Assembly: GCA_017433725.1 (NCBI GenBank)
Contig: JAFRGQ010000038.1
Coordinates: forward strand, 1 to 64,000
Source of the DNA: Lachnospiraceae bacterium
GTDB lineage: Bacteria > Bacillota > Clostridia > Lachnospirales > Lachnospiraceae
DNA length: 64,000 nt
Direction of reading: 5' to 3'
The translations under genes were made by a program, and so were the position numbers. The notes under the pieces are model-generated. The model was given only the letters and a program-made list of their open reading frames with translations, did no database searches and was not told the origin of the DNA. Shown one piece after another: positions 1 through 9,190 of the stretch (positions are counted from its first letter, which is position 1; each line of letters starts with the position of its first letter).

Positions 1-178
1 TCATTTCCGGACAGCTCCTAAACTGACTAAAAAGTTAGTTTCTGTCCCGTTTCCTTACATTACTGTTTTTGGTTTGTTCCGTTTTACGAAACTGTAAAGA
101 ATTTTCGAGTCTTGATGTGTTACGCTGTTCAGTTATCAATGAGCTTTTTGTTTGCGCCTCTTTTGCGGCGCGAATAAA
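1..178 (-). other. Transcribed leader pointing off the left edge, possibly of an rRNA operon
   Basis: Read on the minus strand this stretch follows a strong promoter and contains no open frame of useful length. Around 125-144 the minus strand reads GCTCATTGATAACTGAACAG, which resembles the boxA-like sequence common in Gram-positive rRNA leaders and spacers. A small stem GCGCC/GGCGC (about 154-171) lies just after the promoter. No 16S sequence is inside the window, so the rRNA assignment is inference. Between 208 and 380 I see only AT-rich DNA with a stem CGGGATA (277-283)/TATCCCG (312-318) and a weak hairpin CTGTAAA/TTTACAG (341-359) behind radA. Confidence 0.4.
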
Positions 179-207
179 ATAATAACAAACATCCCAATGT
201 TTGGCAA
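179..207 (-). promoter_or_regulatory. Strong sigma-A-type promoter firing leftwards
   Basis: On the minus strand the -35 box TTGCCA (202-207) and the -10 box TATTAT (179-184) are 17 bp apart. Transcription would run off the left edge of the window, away from radA. No coding sequence follows inside the window. Confidence 0.65.
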
Positions 208-380
208 GTGTTTTTTTCTATTTTTTTTGGATTTTCTTATTTTTTTCTCGTTTTTTTCCTTTATCAGCTAAAAATCCGGGATAATGTTTAAACATGTATC
301 GTTAAAAACACTATCCCGCGTTAGCTTCATAAAGTAAATTCTGTAAACATTTTTTACAGGCCGTCTAATGTCAGACCGTT

Positions 381-1757
381 TCACTGGTTTCTGATCTGCG
401 AAATAGCCTCCTGCACTATCTCAACCGGTATAATGCGAATTCCTTCAACCTTTTTGCAAGCGTTATAGTTCGGACGCGGGAGAATCACGTCGGTAAAGCC
501 CAATCTCTTTGCCTCCATCACCCGAATATCAGCCTGACTTACGGCTCTTATCTCCCCGGAGAGTCCCACTTCGCCGAATGCGATCAGGCTGTCCGGTACC
601 GAAATATCTTTGTAACTTGTAAATAAAGCCAAAAGTATAGCCAGATCCAACGCAGGTTCATTGATCCTTATTCCTCCTGCCACATTGACGTATGCGTCAC
701 AGGATCCCAGATCCACGCCGCACCGTTTCTCCAGAACCGCTATAAGGAGATTAACTCTGTTATAATCTGTTCCGGCAGATGTTCTGCGCGGCATTCCGAA
801 ATTCGTCCTTGCCACAAGAGCCTGAATTTCAAGAAGAAGAGGTCTGCTTCCTTCCACACAGCATGTCACAATCGATCCCGATGAATCTTCCGGTCTTCCG
901 CTGAGCATATACTCCGAAGGATTCGGGACTTCAACAAGTCCGCTTCCTCTCATCTCGAATACACCAATCTCATTTGTGGATCCGAATCTGTTTTTCACCG
1001 CTCTCAGAATCCGATAGGAAGCATGACGGTCGCCTTCAAAATAGAGTACCGTATCTACCATGTGTTCAAGGACACGCGGACCGGCAACAGCACCCTCCTT
1101 TGTGACATGTCCGACTACAAATATCGTGATGCCCAATCCCTTTGCAAGCATCATGAGTACGCCGGTCGATTCTCTGACCTGCGAGACAGACCCCGGAGCG
1201 CTGGCCACTTCCTCGTTATACATTGTCTGAATGGAGTCTATGACGCAGATATCCGGTCTCATCTCCTCGATAACTTCCCGAATGTCCCCGAGATTCGTTT
1301 CACAGAGAAGATACATATTATCATCGGCACCGCCTATCCGAAGAGCTCTCATTTTTATCTGTGCGAGGCTCTCCTCCCCGGATATATAAAGCACCTTTTG
1401 TCCTGACAGAGCAAGATTTCTGCAGGACTGTAACAGTATAGTCGACTTTCCGATTCCCGGGTCTCCGCCGATCAAAACCATTGAGCCCTTGACAATGCCG
1501 CCTCCGAGAACACGGTCAAATTCAGGCATGCCTGTGGACGCGCGTTCGTTTTCCTCCATGGAAACATCTTTAATAAGAACAGGGCGTCCTGACGCCCTGT
1601 TCCCCGTTTTGCTGCTTCTGCCACGACCGGTTTTTCCTGCAGGTTCCTCCACGAACGTATTCCATTCGTGACACCCCGGACACTGACCCATCCATTTGGA
1701 TGACTCATAACCGCAGTTCTGACAGAAGTACACTGTTTTCTTTTTACCTGTTGCCAT
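381..1757 (-). CDS. radA: DNA repair protein RadA
   Basis: RadA (Sms) is a RecA-like ATPase that drives branch migration of recombination intermediates during DNA repair. The 458-residue product is full length for the family. A four-cysteine zinc finger (C12, C15, C26, C29) opens the protein, the Walker A motif GGDPGIGKST lies at about 97-106, and the RadA-specific KNRFG motif follows near residue 257. The C-terminal part matches the Lon-protease-like domain (AGGIRINEPALDLAI). The ATG at 1757 has GGAAAG upstream. It lies 18 bp behind the 1776-2189 gene and probably belongs to the gntR-clpC-radA transcript. Confidence 0.97.
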   Translation of the reverse strand: MATGKKKTVYFCQNCGYESSKWMGQCPGCHEWNTFVEEPAGKTGRGRSSKTGNRASGRPVLIKDVSMEENERASTGMPEFDRVLGGGIVKGSMVLIGGDPGIGKSTILLQSCRNLALSGQKVLYISGEESLAQIKMRALRIGGADDNMYLLCETNLGDIREVIEEMRPDICVIDSIQTMYNEEVASAPGSVSQVRESTGVLMMLAKGLGITIFVVGHVTKEGAVAGPRVLEHMVDTVLYFEGDRHASYRILRAVKNRFGSTNEIGVFEMRGSGLVEVPNPSEYMLSGRPEDSSGSIVTCCVEGSRPLLLEIQALVARTNFGMPRRTSAGTDYNRVNLLIAVLEKRCGVDLGSCDAYVNVAGGIRINEPALDLAILLALFTSYKDISVPDSLIAFGEVGLSGEIRAVSQADIRVMEAKRLGFTDVILPRPNYNACKKVEGIRIIPVEIVQEAISQIRNQ

Positions 1758-1775
1758 ATATCACTTTCCGCAAAG

Positions 1776-2189
1776 TCATGCTTTTTCGATGCGCACATTG
1801 ACCGCGCCTGCATTTGCAAGTTCAACACTGAAGGACAACTTGCCGCCGAGATTTGTCTTCTGCGATGCCCTTTCCACATTATTCAGGTAAACATTGTAAT
1901 ACGTTCCGCTCTCACCTTCAACGGTTATCTGAGCATCCTTCGGTCCTTCGACAGTGAACTCCATTCCGTTATCCAGGTATCTGAGATGGCTTACAGCTGT
2001 ACCCGGCACAGATTCATAGACAAACATTTCGTTTCTCTCAAGTCTGGTAATCTCAGAATAGGTCTTCACCTTATAGATATCACCCTGATGCTCAAAATCA
2101 GCGAGTTTCTTCTTTGCCGGAAGCTCGTAATCTCCAAAACTGATGCTACCGTCTGTTTCTGTCTGAATCAGATTCTTGATTGTCGCCAT
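1776..2189 (-). CDS. Conserved small protein of unknown function
   Basis: This 137-residue soluble protein has no signal peptide or membrane segment. It begins MATIKNLIQTETDGSISFGD and appears to be mostly beta strand. From memory, similar proteins are widespread in Lachnospiraceae and are often labelled endosialidase; nothing here supports that activity (no sialidase Asp box), so I leave the function open. The start has a good ribosome site (AGAGGTG). It sits between clpC and radA on the same strand, 18 bp ahead of radA, suggesting co-transcription. Confidence 0.8.
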   Translation of the reverse strand: MATIKNLIQTETDGSISFGDYELPAKKKLADFEHQGDIYKVKTYSEITRLERNEMFVYESVPGTAVSHLRYLDNGMEFTVEGPKDAQITVEGESGTYYNVYLNNVERASQKTNLGGKLSFSVELANAGAVNVRIEKA

Positions 2190-2320
2190 AATTTCACCTC
2201 TTGTTAAACGTAACGCTCACGCGCCATAAAGTGCTTAAAGCACAGATACACAATATTTGTCTCAGTTGACACTGACCGAATCCTTCACCAAATCCCGTGA
2301 ACGAGATATGAATGCTGCAT

Positions 2321-4795
2321 TCAGTCTGCCACTTTTTCGGGAAGCCCCTCCTCCCCTGTTATACGAATCTCATTTCTCACAAGTCGGACCGTCACTTTGC
2401 CGCCCCTCGACACATCACCGTTAAGTACCAAGTCTGTCAACGGATTTTCGATTTTTTCCTGAATAGCACGCCTCAGAGGTCTCGCACCGTATTTTTCGGA
2501 AAATCCCACCCTGGCAATTTCTTTCTTTACTGCCGGTGTGATCTTCAGGTCAATGTCAAGCTCTTTTTTTGCACGGTTCACAAGTTCCTTTGCCATGAGT
2601 CCTACAATTTTAATAACCTCTTCCTGGTTGAGCGGATGGAAAACAATGATTTCATCGATTCGATTCAGGAATTCAGGCTTAAAAATGCGTCTGACCTCAT
2701 TCATCACACCGCTTTTCATACGCTCATAATCCTGTGCCGCATCATTTCGCGCTCCGAAGCCCAGCTTCTTCGGGTCCACAATTGCCTGTGCTCCCGCGTT
2801 GGATGTCATAATTATGCAGGTATTTTTAAAATCACATCTTTTACCGTGTGCATCGGTTATATGTCCTTCGTCGAGCACCTGCAGCAAAATATTGAATACA
2901 TCAGGATGTGCTTTTTCAATCTCATCGAAAAGTACCACGCTGTATGGATGTCTTCTGACCTGCTCTGAAAGCTGCCCTCCCTCATCATAGCCGACATACC
3001 CGGGCGGTGACCCTATCAGTTTAGATACACTGTATTTTTCCATATACTCAGACATATCCACTCTGATCATGTTCTCTTCCGATCCGAACACAGCTTCCGC
3101 AAGAGCCTTGGACAGCTCCGTCTTACCGACGCCGGTAGGACCGAGGAACAGGAAGGAACCCGTCGGTCGCATAGGATCTTTCAGTCCCACACGTCCGCGC
3201 TTTACTGCAGATGCGACAGCGTGCACCGCTTCCTCCTGACCGATGACTCTCCTGTGGAGTTTGTCCTCAAGTTTAACGAGTCGCTTTGATTCAGCTTCCG
3301 CAAGTCTCGATACCGGAATCTTTGTCCAATCCGAAACAACATCCGCGATGTCATTTTCACTGACAGACAGGATGCGGCTTACTTCAGATCTGCTCATTTT
3401 TTTACGGGCGTCAGCATTTTTCTCTCTGAGCTTTTCCTGCTCCTGCTGAATTTCACGCGCTTTCCCAAGATTGCCTGCAATAACGGCTTTTTCTTTCTCT
3501 TCTGCCAAAGTACGCAGCCTCTGCTCTTCAGACATCAACTTCTGCAGACTTCTGACATCCCCCAGTCTGGCTTTGGCTGCAGCCTCATCGATCAGATCAA
3601 TCGCTTTATCCGGCAGACACCTGTCATTAATGTAGCGTTCCGAAAGATTCACGGCAGCCCTCAAAGCTTCGTCGTGTATTACAACTCCGTGATGTCTCTC
3701 ATAGTACGGTCTCAGACCCTTCAGTATGGCAAAAGTTTCCTCCTTCGTAGGTTCCTCTACCATGACAGGCTGAAATCTTCTCTCAAGCGCTGCATCCTTT
3801 TCAATGTGCTTCCGGTACTCATCAATCGTCGTCGCACCGATCATCTGAATCTCACCGCGGCTCAGTGAAGGCTTTAATATATTGGATGCATCCAAAGCGC
3901 CTTCCGCTCCGCCGGCACCGATGATCGTATGTAATTCATCCACAAAAAGGAGGATATTGCGGTTCTGAGCAACCTCGCTGACAACATTTTTAATTCTCTC
4001 TTCAAACTCGCCCCTGTATTTTGTCCCGGCAACCATGCCGGAAAGATCCAGCATCACGACTCTCATATTTCGGACAGATTCAGGAACGATACCGAGCGCG
4101 ATTCTCTGCGCCAGACCTTCCACAATGGCAGTCTTTCCTACGCCCGGTTCCCCTATAAGACAGGGGTTGTTTTTTGTACGCCGGCTCAGAATCTGAATGA
4201 CCCTCGTGATCTCCGTCTCTCTTCCCACGACCGGATCAAGCCCGTTTTCTGAAGCGATTTTAGTCAGATCACGGCTGTATGCATCCAGTGTCGGCGTTCC
4301 GCGATCACTTTCCGGCCCGAACTTTCCGCTGAATATATCCTGCTCTCCGAGCTTGTTTTCGCTCCCCATAGCGACAAGTGTGTCCGCGTACAACTTGCGG
4401 AGATCGATCCCCATGGTATGAAGTAGTCTTGCCGCTACACAATCCGGGTCGCCAAGCAAAGAGAGCAAGATGTGCTCTGTCCCCGCTTCATCCGAATCAA
4501 ATTCCCCTGCAATGCGCTGTGATTCATCAAGAATCTCCTGAGCGCGCGGAGAAAACTCACGGTCATCTATGACCGCGACATTTCCCTGAGGTGCAATGAG
4601 GCGGTCGATCAGTTTCATAAGCTTTTCAGGAACCACTCCCGCCTCAGACAACACAATGGAAGCGGTTCCCTCAACAGTATTCAACAGACCTGCCAACAGA
4701 TGTTCTGTACCCACGTAATTCTGTCTGCAATAGCCCGCCGTCTTTTTTGACTTTTCAATTGCAGACAATGCCTCGTTGGTAAATCCCTGTTTCAT
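2321..4795 (-). CDS. clpC: ATP-dependent Clp protease ATP-binding subunit ClpC
   Basis: ClpC is a class I Hsp100 unfoldase that feeds damaged or regulatory proteins to the ClpP protease. The 824 residues show two N-terminal Clp repeats (about 1-145), a first AAA+ domain with Walker [10 protein letters not shown] near residue 220, a coiled middle region with a UVR-like stretch (about 420-460), and a second AAA+ domain with GPTGVGKTE and Walker [12 protein letters not shown]. The middle region and the lack of a long M domain separate it from ClpB. Its ATG overlaps the stop of the GntR gene (ATGA), so translation is probably coupled. No ctsR, mcsA or mcsB is next to it, unlike the Bacillus arrangement. 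Confidence 0.96.
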   Translation of the reverse strand: MKQGFTNEALSAIEKSKKTAGYCRQNYVGTEHLLAGLLNTVEGTASIVLSEAGVVPEKLMKLIDRLIAPQGNVAVIDDREFSPRAQEILDESQRIAGEFDSDEAGTEHILLSLLGDPDCVAARLLHTMGIDLRKLYADTLVAMGSENKLGEQDIFSGKFGPESDRGTPTLDAYSRDLTKIASENGLDPVVGRETEITRVIQILSRRTKNNPCLIGEPGVGKTAIVEGLAQRIALGIVPESVRNMRVVMLDLSGMVAGTKYRGEFEERIKNVVSEVAQNRNILLFVDELHTIIGAGGAEGALDASNILKPSLSRGEIQMIGATTIDEYRKHIEKDAALERRFQPVMVEEPTKEETFAILKGLRPYYERHHGVVIHDEALRAAVNLSERYINDRCLPDKAIDLIDEAAAKARLGDVRSLQKLMSEEQRLRTLAEEKEKAVIAGNLGKAREIQQEQEKLREKNADARKKMSRSEVSRILSVSENDIADVVSDWTKIPVSRLAEAESKRLVKLEDKLHRRVIGQEEAVHAVASAVKRGRVGLKDPMRPTGSFLFLGPTGVGKTELSKALAEAVFGSEENMIRVDMSEYMEKYSVSKLIGSPPGYVGYDEGGQLSEQVRRHPYSVVLFDEIEKAHPDVFNILLQVLDEGHITDAHGKRCDFKNTCIIMTSNAGAQAIVDPKKLGFGARNDAAQDYERMKSGVMNEVRRIFKPEFLNRIDEIIVFHPLNQEEVIKIVGLMAKELVNRAKKELDIDLKITPAVKKEIARVGFSEKYGARPLRRAIQEKIENPLTDLVLNGDVSRGGKVTVRLVRNEIRITGEEGLPEKVAD

Positions 4796-5160
4796 TTATA
4801 TTCCTCACAAATCTCATCGATCAGCGCATGCACCTCATCGATGGTTATATTTTTACAATTCGCCCTGGCGAGCGCGATTGTAAGATCGTTTCGCAGATCC
4901 TGAAGCGCTCTCATCTTCTCCTTATCCACCAGGACAATGGCCCCGCGCCTTCTGTCCACGGCAAGGAACCCTTCGTTTTTCAGAACAGTATAGGCCTTAT
5001 TGACAGTATGCATATTGACTCCGACTTCTTCAGCCAGGGCTCTGACAGAGGGGAGACTATCACCCTCTCTCAGACGCGAAGTGGCAATCTCCAAAATAAT
5101 CTGATTGCACAACTGCTGATAAATCGCTTCATCACTATTAAAGTCAATCTCAATAATCAT
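4792..5160 (-). CDS. GntR-family (YtrA-type) transcriptional regulator
   Basis: This is a short one-domain regulator of 122 residues: a GntR winged helix (REGDSLPSVRALAEEVGVN, about 32-50, then HTVNKAYTVLKNEGFL) and a short helical tail without a large effector domain, as in the YtrA subfamily. I place the start at 5160 because AAGGGG lies correctly upstream of that ATG; a frame extension to 5217 has no ribosome site. Its TGA overlaps the clpC ATG. A perfect inverted repeat over its promoter suggests autoregulation, and therefore that it controls clpC. YtrA regulators usually sit with ABC transporters, so the clpC partner is unusual. Confidence 0.88.
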   Translation of the reverse strand: MIIEIDFNSDEAIYQQLCNQIILEIATSRLREGDSLPSVRALAEEVGVNMHTVNKAYTVLKNEGFLAVDRRRGAIVLVDKEKMRALQDLRNDLTIALARANCKNITIDEVHALIDEICEEYK

Positions 5161-5250
5161 AAGGAGCCCCTTTCCGCCTGTACAACCAAAAGCTGCGACC
5201 TCGATTTCCGGCAACACAGCAGATTTTGAATACCTCTGCAGCGTTGTGAT

Positions 5251-5291
5251 TGTTATATAGAAACTATAACAGTTTCAGCCGCAGATTTCAA
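5251..5291 (-). promoter_or_regulatory. gntR-clpC promoter with palindromic operator
   Basis: On the minus strand the -35 box TTGAAA (5286-5291) and -10 box TATAGT (5263-5268) are 17 bp apart. A perfect inverted repeat TGTTATA (5251-5257)/TATAACA (5265-5271), with a 7 bp spacer, overlaps the -10 box and start point. This is the expected position for repression by the adjacent GntR protein; that link is inference. Confidence 0.65.
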
Positions 5292-6001
5292 CCGACTCCC
5301 GCAGTACTGACAGTGTAATAGTATTGTTGTCCCAATAAATTGTTAACGGAAGATTTCGGCGTCAGATGAAAGCTGTGATTTATAAGAATTTTCCCGTGTA
5401 CATCCGTCAGCTGAGCAATAGCCTCATAGCTTCCGTCATCATTCTTTACAGCGCTTACGAATTCCGGATAACAGTCTGGTCTCGGGTCATTTTTGACATA
5501 ATAGTTTCCATCATCATGCAACGAAATTCTCGCAATTGTTTCCGGAATTTCCGGCATTACGACCGTCTCCCCAAAGAGAACTCTTCCGACTTCCCGCACG
5601 ACATCCGCCCCGACGATAAGGTATGCCTCGTCCTTGTCGTAGGATGTTCCCGAAGCACGCGGTCCGTACAGGCACAGATAATAATACATGGTTGTCCAGT
5701 AAACGACAGGATCATTCGGATTATAACCAAAGCTCGTAACAAATTCGACCACCATGATCGAATCAAGCGGTTTCAACATGCTTGTCAGGGTCTCGTCTAC
5801 GATTGTTGACTGCATCTGCACGGTACTTGTCTCCGATACACTCGCATCGCTTACCGAATCATCCTCTTGTTTCACTGATCCTTCCTCTGTGACAGCCGAA
5901 GGATTCTCCGTTGTCGACCCGGCAGACGATGTTTTCCCGGAGGCACAGCCTGTAAGAGAAAGCATCAGAGCCATTATTAGTATTGTAGCTTTCTTTTTCA
6001 T
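5288..6001 (-). CDS. Lipoprotein of unknown function
   Basis: The 237-residue product starts with a lipoprotein signal (hydrophobic stretch then LTGC, lipidated Cys at about 19). A Ser/Thr/Glu-rich linker follows (about 20-65) and then a globular domain of about 170 residues that I do not recognise. The start has AAGGAG upstream. The stop lies inside the -35 region of the gntR-clpC promoter, so the two units are tightly packed. It is probably anchored on the outer face of the membrane. Confidence 0.75.
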   Translation of the reverse strand: MKKKATILIMALMLSLTGCASGKTSSAGSTTENPSAVTEEGSVKQEDDSVSDASVSETSTVQMQSTIVDETLTSMLKPLDSIMVVEFVTSFGYNPNDPVVYWTTMYYYLCLYGPRASGTSYDKDEAYLIVGADVVREVGRVLFGETVVMPEIPETIARISLHDDGNYYVKNDPRPDCYPEFVSAVKNDDGSYEAIAQLTDVHGKILINHSFHLTPKSSVNNLLGQQYYYTVSTAGVG

Positions 6002-6207
6002 ACCGTCCGTCTCTCCTTATAGTAATCTTCACTCAAACCCCACTACGATCCTGTCCCGAAACCGGAGAATTCGCATCGAAGTGGATAATGTATATGTAAA
6101 ACAGTGATTTATTCAGCCTAAATGCATAAGAAGGCTGAATGCAGTTCTGTACCGTTCATCCGGCAAGACCTGCTTTCAGCCCCCTGTTCTGTTCACAGTT
6201 CAAAGAG

Positions 6208-6366
6208 TCATTCCACTTCCGAGAATTCGTCTTTTCCTACGCCACAGAGCGGACATACCCAATCTTCCGGTACATCTTCCCATGCTGTTCCCGGTTCGAT
6301 GCCGTTATCCGGATCGCCGACTTCAGGATCGTACTCGTAGCCGCATACATCACATACATACTTCAT
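6208..6366 (-). CDS. Rubredoxin
   Basis: Rubredoxin is a small one-iron electron carrier, in anaerobes often feeding peroxide or superoxide reductases. The 52-residue product has both knuckles of the FeCys4 site: CDVCGY near the N-terminus (C5, C8) and CPLCG near the C-terminus (C38, C41), with the usual acidic middle segment and a Trp before the second pair (DWVCPLCG). A strong ribosome site GGAGG precedes the ATG at 6366. It is next to a thiol peroxidase gene and its peroxide sensor, which fits a role in oxygen defence. Confidence 0.95.
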   Translation of the reverse strand: MKYVCDVCGYEYDPEVGDPDNGIEPGTAWEDVPEDWVCPLCGVGKDEFSEVE

Positions 6367-6560
6367 AAATACACCTCCATACTTTCAGTAATGGCATAGT
6401 CACTCATGCTTCTCGCTGCACGGAAGCAGAGAATTACCTGTAAGAATTATACACTATCACACACCAAAAAGACACCTGAAATAAAACTTTTATAAATGGG
6501 AATTAAGAAACAATCCGTTATCGATTTTTGTCGTCTTAATCATAATTTTTAAAAAAGCAC

Positions 6561-6606
6561 TTGACATTGTATTTATATTGTGTAAAATATAATTGTTAAA
6601 AACAAT
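6561..6606 (+). promoter_or_regulatory. gpx promoter with candidate OhrR operator
   Basis: The -35 box TTGACA (6561-6566) and -10 box TAAAAT (6583-6588) are 16 bp apart. A perfect inverted repeat ATTGTT (6592-6597)/AACAAT (6601-6606), spacer AAA, covers the start point. It resembles the AT-rich palindromes bound by OhrR/MarR proteins, and the regulator gene follows gpx. The assignment to OhrR is inference. Confidence 0.6.
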
Positions 6607-6634
6607 AATCGAGCTTAGCTCAAGGAGAAAAGTT

Positions 6635-7177
6635 ATGGGATTTTATGATTATACAGTACCCGCACCGAAGGGTGCCGAAGTCAAAATGAGTGATTATGAA
6701 GGAAAAGTCGTCATGGTCGTCAACACAGCGACAGGATGCGGGTTCACTCCGCAGTACAAGGATATTGAATCCATGTATGAAAAGTACCACGACAAAGGTT
6801 TTGAAATAGTGGACATTCCCTGCAATCAGTTCAGAGACCAGGCGCCGGGCACAGACGAGGAAATTCACACCTTCTGCCAGCTGCATTACAACACGATGTT
6901 CCCGCAGATGAAGAAGTCGGACGTGAACGGTGAAAATGAGCTTCCGATCTATACATATCTGAAGAGTCAGCAGGGATTTAAGGGATTCGGTAAAGGGCCG
7001 AAAGCACTTATGATGAGTGCAATGCTGAAGAGTATTGATAAGGACTATAAGAACAATCCTGACATCAAATGGAACTTCACGAAGTTCATAGTTGACAGAA
7101 ATGGTAATGTTGTTGCACGATTCGAGCCGACTGAGAACATGAAAGATGTTGAAGCGTGTGTGGAGAAACTGTTATAA
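6635..7177 (+). CDS. Glutathione peroxidase-family thiol peroxidase (Cys type)
   Basis: The enzyme reduces peroxides at a reactive cysteine; bacterial Cys-type members usually take electrons from thioredoxin rather than glutathione. The 180 residues carry the active-site motif NTATGCGFTPQY (Cys35), the PCNQF motif (catalytic Gln) and WNFTKFIVD (catalytic Trp). The codon at the active site is TGC, so it is not a selenoprotein. I use the ATG at 6635 (AAGGAG upstream) rather than the frame opening at 6593, which lies in the promoter region. It is followed by the OhrR gene. Confidence 0.94.
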   Translation: MGFYDYTVPAPKGAEVKMSDYEGKVVMVVNTATGCGFTPQYKDIESMYEKYHDKGFEIVDIPCNQFRDQAPGTDEEIHTFCQLHYNTMFPQMKKSDVNGENELPIYTYLKSQQGFKGFGKGPKALMMSAMLKSIDKDYKNNPDIKWNFTKFIVDRNGNVVARFEPTENMKDVEACVEKLL

Positions 7178-7301
7178 TTATATTTACAGTATTTTCAGAA
7201 TGCGCTGAGACATACCTTCCGGCTAACTGCTCTGTTACGGGTGACCGATTTTTTCACTCTCCGGAATCGGTATGATCACATGCCTTGCCAGGGAGAACAT
7301 T

Positions 7302-7745
7302 ATGACAAAAATCGCTGAATATGAGGCATTACAGCTGGAGAATCAACTGTGTTTTCCGTTGTATGCCTGTGCCAGAAATGTAATCAACCTCTATACACCG
7401 TTTTTTAAACCATTAGGTATAACCTATACGCAGTACATTGTTTTTCTGGTCCTTTGGAATCAGGATTCCATCAGTGTAGGTGAGCTCGGAAAGAAATTGT
7501 ATCTGGACAACGGTACACTCACTCCGCTGCTCAAGAAGATGCAGGAGAAAGGTTATCTGACCAGGCAGAGAAGCCGCAATGATGAAAGAATCGTGCTTGT
7601 CTCCCTCACAGAAAAAGGTTGGGCACTGCGTGATAAAGTTAAAAATATTCCGACAGAGCTTGGGGCCTGCGTACCTCTCACAGAAGAAGAATCACATACA
7701 CTTTATACACTTCTTTATAAAGTCATTAATAATCTGGAAAAGTAA
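7302..7745 (+). CDS. ohrR: MarR-family organic peroxide sensor OhrR
   Basis: OhrR is a dimeric repressor inactivated when its N-terminal cysteine is oxidised by organic peroxides. The 147-residue product has the signature LENQLCFPLY with the reactive Cys at 17, followed by the MarR winged helix (GELGKKLYLDNGTLTPLLKK as recognition region, then RSRNDERIVLVSLTEKG as wing). The ATG at 7302 has GGGAG upstream. A stem ACCGATT (7244-7250)/AATCGGT (7265-7271) lies in the 124 bp gap after gpx. The usual partner ohr is replaced by a glutathione-peroxidase-type enzyme. Confidence 0.9.
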   Translation: MTKIAEYEALQLENQLCFPLYACARNVINLYTPFFKPLGITYTQYIVFLVLWNQDSISVGELGKKLYLDNGTLTPLLKKMQEKGYLTRQRSRNDERIVLVSLTEKGWALRDKVKNIPTELGACVPLTEEESHTLYTLLYKVINNLEK

Positions 7746-7752
7746 GAAAAAT

Positions 7753-7806
7753 ACGGCACTGTACATGAGTAGATATTAGATCCCTGCTCATTACAGTGCC
7801 GTTTTT
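7753..7806 (+). terminator. Rho-independent terminator after ohrR
   Basis: The arms ACGGCACTGTA (7753-7763) and TACAGTGCCGT (7792-7802) are perfect complements and are followed by a T run. A short inner helix CATGAG/CTCAT extends the stem. The structure lies between the convergent ohrR and purD transcripts. Confidence 0.85.
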
Positions 7807-7896
7807 CTGCCTTTTTTATCAAGAACGCTCTGCATTCTTGCAGCGCCGCGTGGTCCGAAGCACCTTTCTTCATTCTCCGGCTGCGACTCAGCCGTT
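7803..7896 (-). repeat. Nested-hairpin intergenic repeat, copy A (behind purD)
   Basis: This stretch, directly after the purD stop, aligns by eye over about 80 bp with 31009-31112 behind fbp. The shared blocks include ATCAAGAAC, GCGCCGCG, CGAAGCACCTTTCTT and CGGCTGCGA. Read on the minus strand it can form CAAGAA/TTCTTG and GCCG/CGGC stems, less perfectly than the fbp copy. It probably acts as a 3' end structure for purD; its nature as a mobile repeat is inference. Confidence 0.6.
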
Positions 7897-7897
7897 A

Positions 7898-9172
7898 TCA
7901 GGCCTCGTCGATTGCCTTACCGATGTCATGACGCATATACTTATTATCGAACTGAACAAGTTCTGTAGCCTTGTACGCATTTGCACGCGCCTCTACAAGC
8001 GTCTTGCCCTTGGCAGTCACGCCGAGGACTCGCCCGCCGTTTGTCACAAAATTTCCTTCAGAATCGAATTTTGTACCGGCATGGAATACGAACTTATCGT
8101 CACAACCCTTGAAATTCTCAAGTCCGCGAATCGGATAACCCTTCTGATAGCTGACCGGATAACCCTCGGATGCGAGTACTACACATACGCACGCGTTATC
8201 CTCGAATGAAAGCTCAATCTCATCAAGCTTCCCGTCCACACACGCTTCCATAACCTCAATCATATCATTCTTCATTCTGGGTATTACGACCTGTGCTTCC
8301 GGATCGCCGAATCTGCAATTGTACTCGAGTACTTTCGGACCGTCAGCTGTGATCATAAGACCGAAGAAAATGATACCTACAAATGGTCTGCCTTCCGCTC
8401 TCATCGCATCTACAGTCTTCTGATAAATGTGTTCCCTGCAGAAAGCGTCCACTTCTTCCGTATAGAACGGACTCGGGGAAAATGTACCCATACCGCCTGT
8501 GTTAAGTCCCGTATCACCGTCGCCCGCGCGTTTGTGATCCTGAGCGCTCGTCATAGGTCTGATCGTCTTGCCGTCACAGAATGAAAGAACAGAGACCTCA
8601 CGGCCTGTCATGAACTCTTCGATGACCATCTGGTCTCCGGCAGAACCGAATTTCTTGTCCTCCATGATTTCTACAACACCTGCCTCAGCCTCTTCCGGAG
8701 TATTGCAGATCAGAACGCCCTTGCCGAGCGCAAGCCCATCCGCTTTGAGGACGACCGGGAAAGAAGTTGTTTTGAGTGCATCTCTGGCCTCTTCGGCAGA
8801 ATGGACAGTCTTATATCCGGCAGTCGGAATACCGTACTTTTGCATTAGCTCCTTAGAAAATGCCTTGGATCCTTCAAGGATCGCCGCATTCTTTCTCGGA
8901 CCGAATACCCTAAGGCCCTTGCTTTCAAATACATCGACAATACCTCCGACAAGCGGATCGTCCATGCCGATAATTGTGAGGTCAATTCCTTTCTCCTCAG
9001 CAAATTCAGCGAGCCTGTCGAACTCCATTGCACCGATCGAGACGCACTCGGCAAACTCAGATATACCCGCATTTCCCGGTGCACAGTAAATCTTTTCCAC
9101 CTTCGGGCTTCTTGCGACAGCCCAGGCAATGGCATGCTCTCTTCCGCCGGAACCTACAATTAAAATTTTCAT
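7898..9172 (-). CDS. purD: Phosphoribosylamine-glycine ligase
   Basis: PurD joins glycine to phosphoribosylamine with ATP, the second step of purine synthesis. The 424-residue length is normal. The N-terminal Rossmann-like motif (MKILIVGSGGREHAIAW) and the ATP-grasp region (FPVVLKADGLALGKGV, then NTGGMGTFSPSPF and the metal-site ENCRFGDPE-like sequence YNCRFGDPEAQVV) are clear. It is the last gene of the minus-strand pyr/pur array, 18 bp after purN. A repeat element follows its stop codon. Confidence 0.97.
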   Translation of the reverse strand: MKILIVGSGGREHAIAWAVARSPKVEKIYCAPGNAGISEFAECVSIGAMEFDRLAEFAEEKGIDLTIIGMDDPLVGGIVDVFESKGLRVFGPRKNAAILEGSKAFSKELMQKYGIPTAGYKTVHSAEEARDALKTTSFPVVLKADGLALGKGVLICNTPEEAEAGVVEIMEDKKFGSAGDQMVIEEFMTGREVSVLSFCDGKTIRPMTSAQDHKRAGDGDTGLNTGGMGTFSPSPFYTEEVDAFCREHIYQKTVDAMRAEGRPFVGIIFFGLMITADGPKVLEYNCRFGDPEAQVVIPRMKNDMIEVMEACVDGKLDEIELSFEDNACVCVVLASEGYPVSYQKGYPIRGLENFKGCDDKFVFHAGTKFDSEGNFVTNGGRVLGVTAKGKTLVEARANAYKATELVQFDNKYMRHDIGKAIDEA

Positions 9173-9190
9173 AATGAATCCTCCTGACTG

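Noticed and set aside
4793..5217. Longer GntR protein starting at 5217
   Set aside because: The extra 19 residues have no ribosome site before them and run over sequence close to the promoter. The ATG at 5160 has AAGGGG at good spacing.
6635..7177. Selenocysteine glutathione peroxidase
   Set aside because: The active-site codon is TGC for Cys, with no in-frame TGA.
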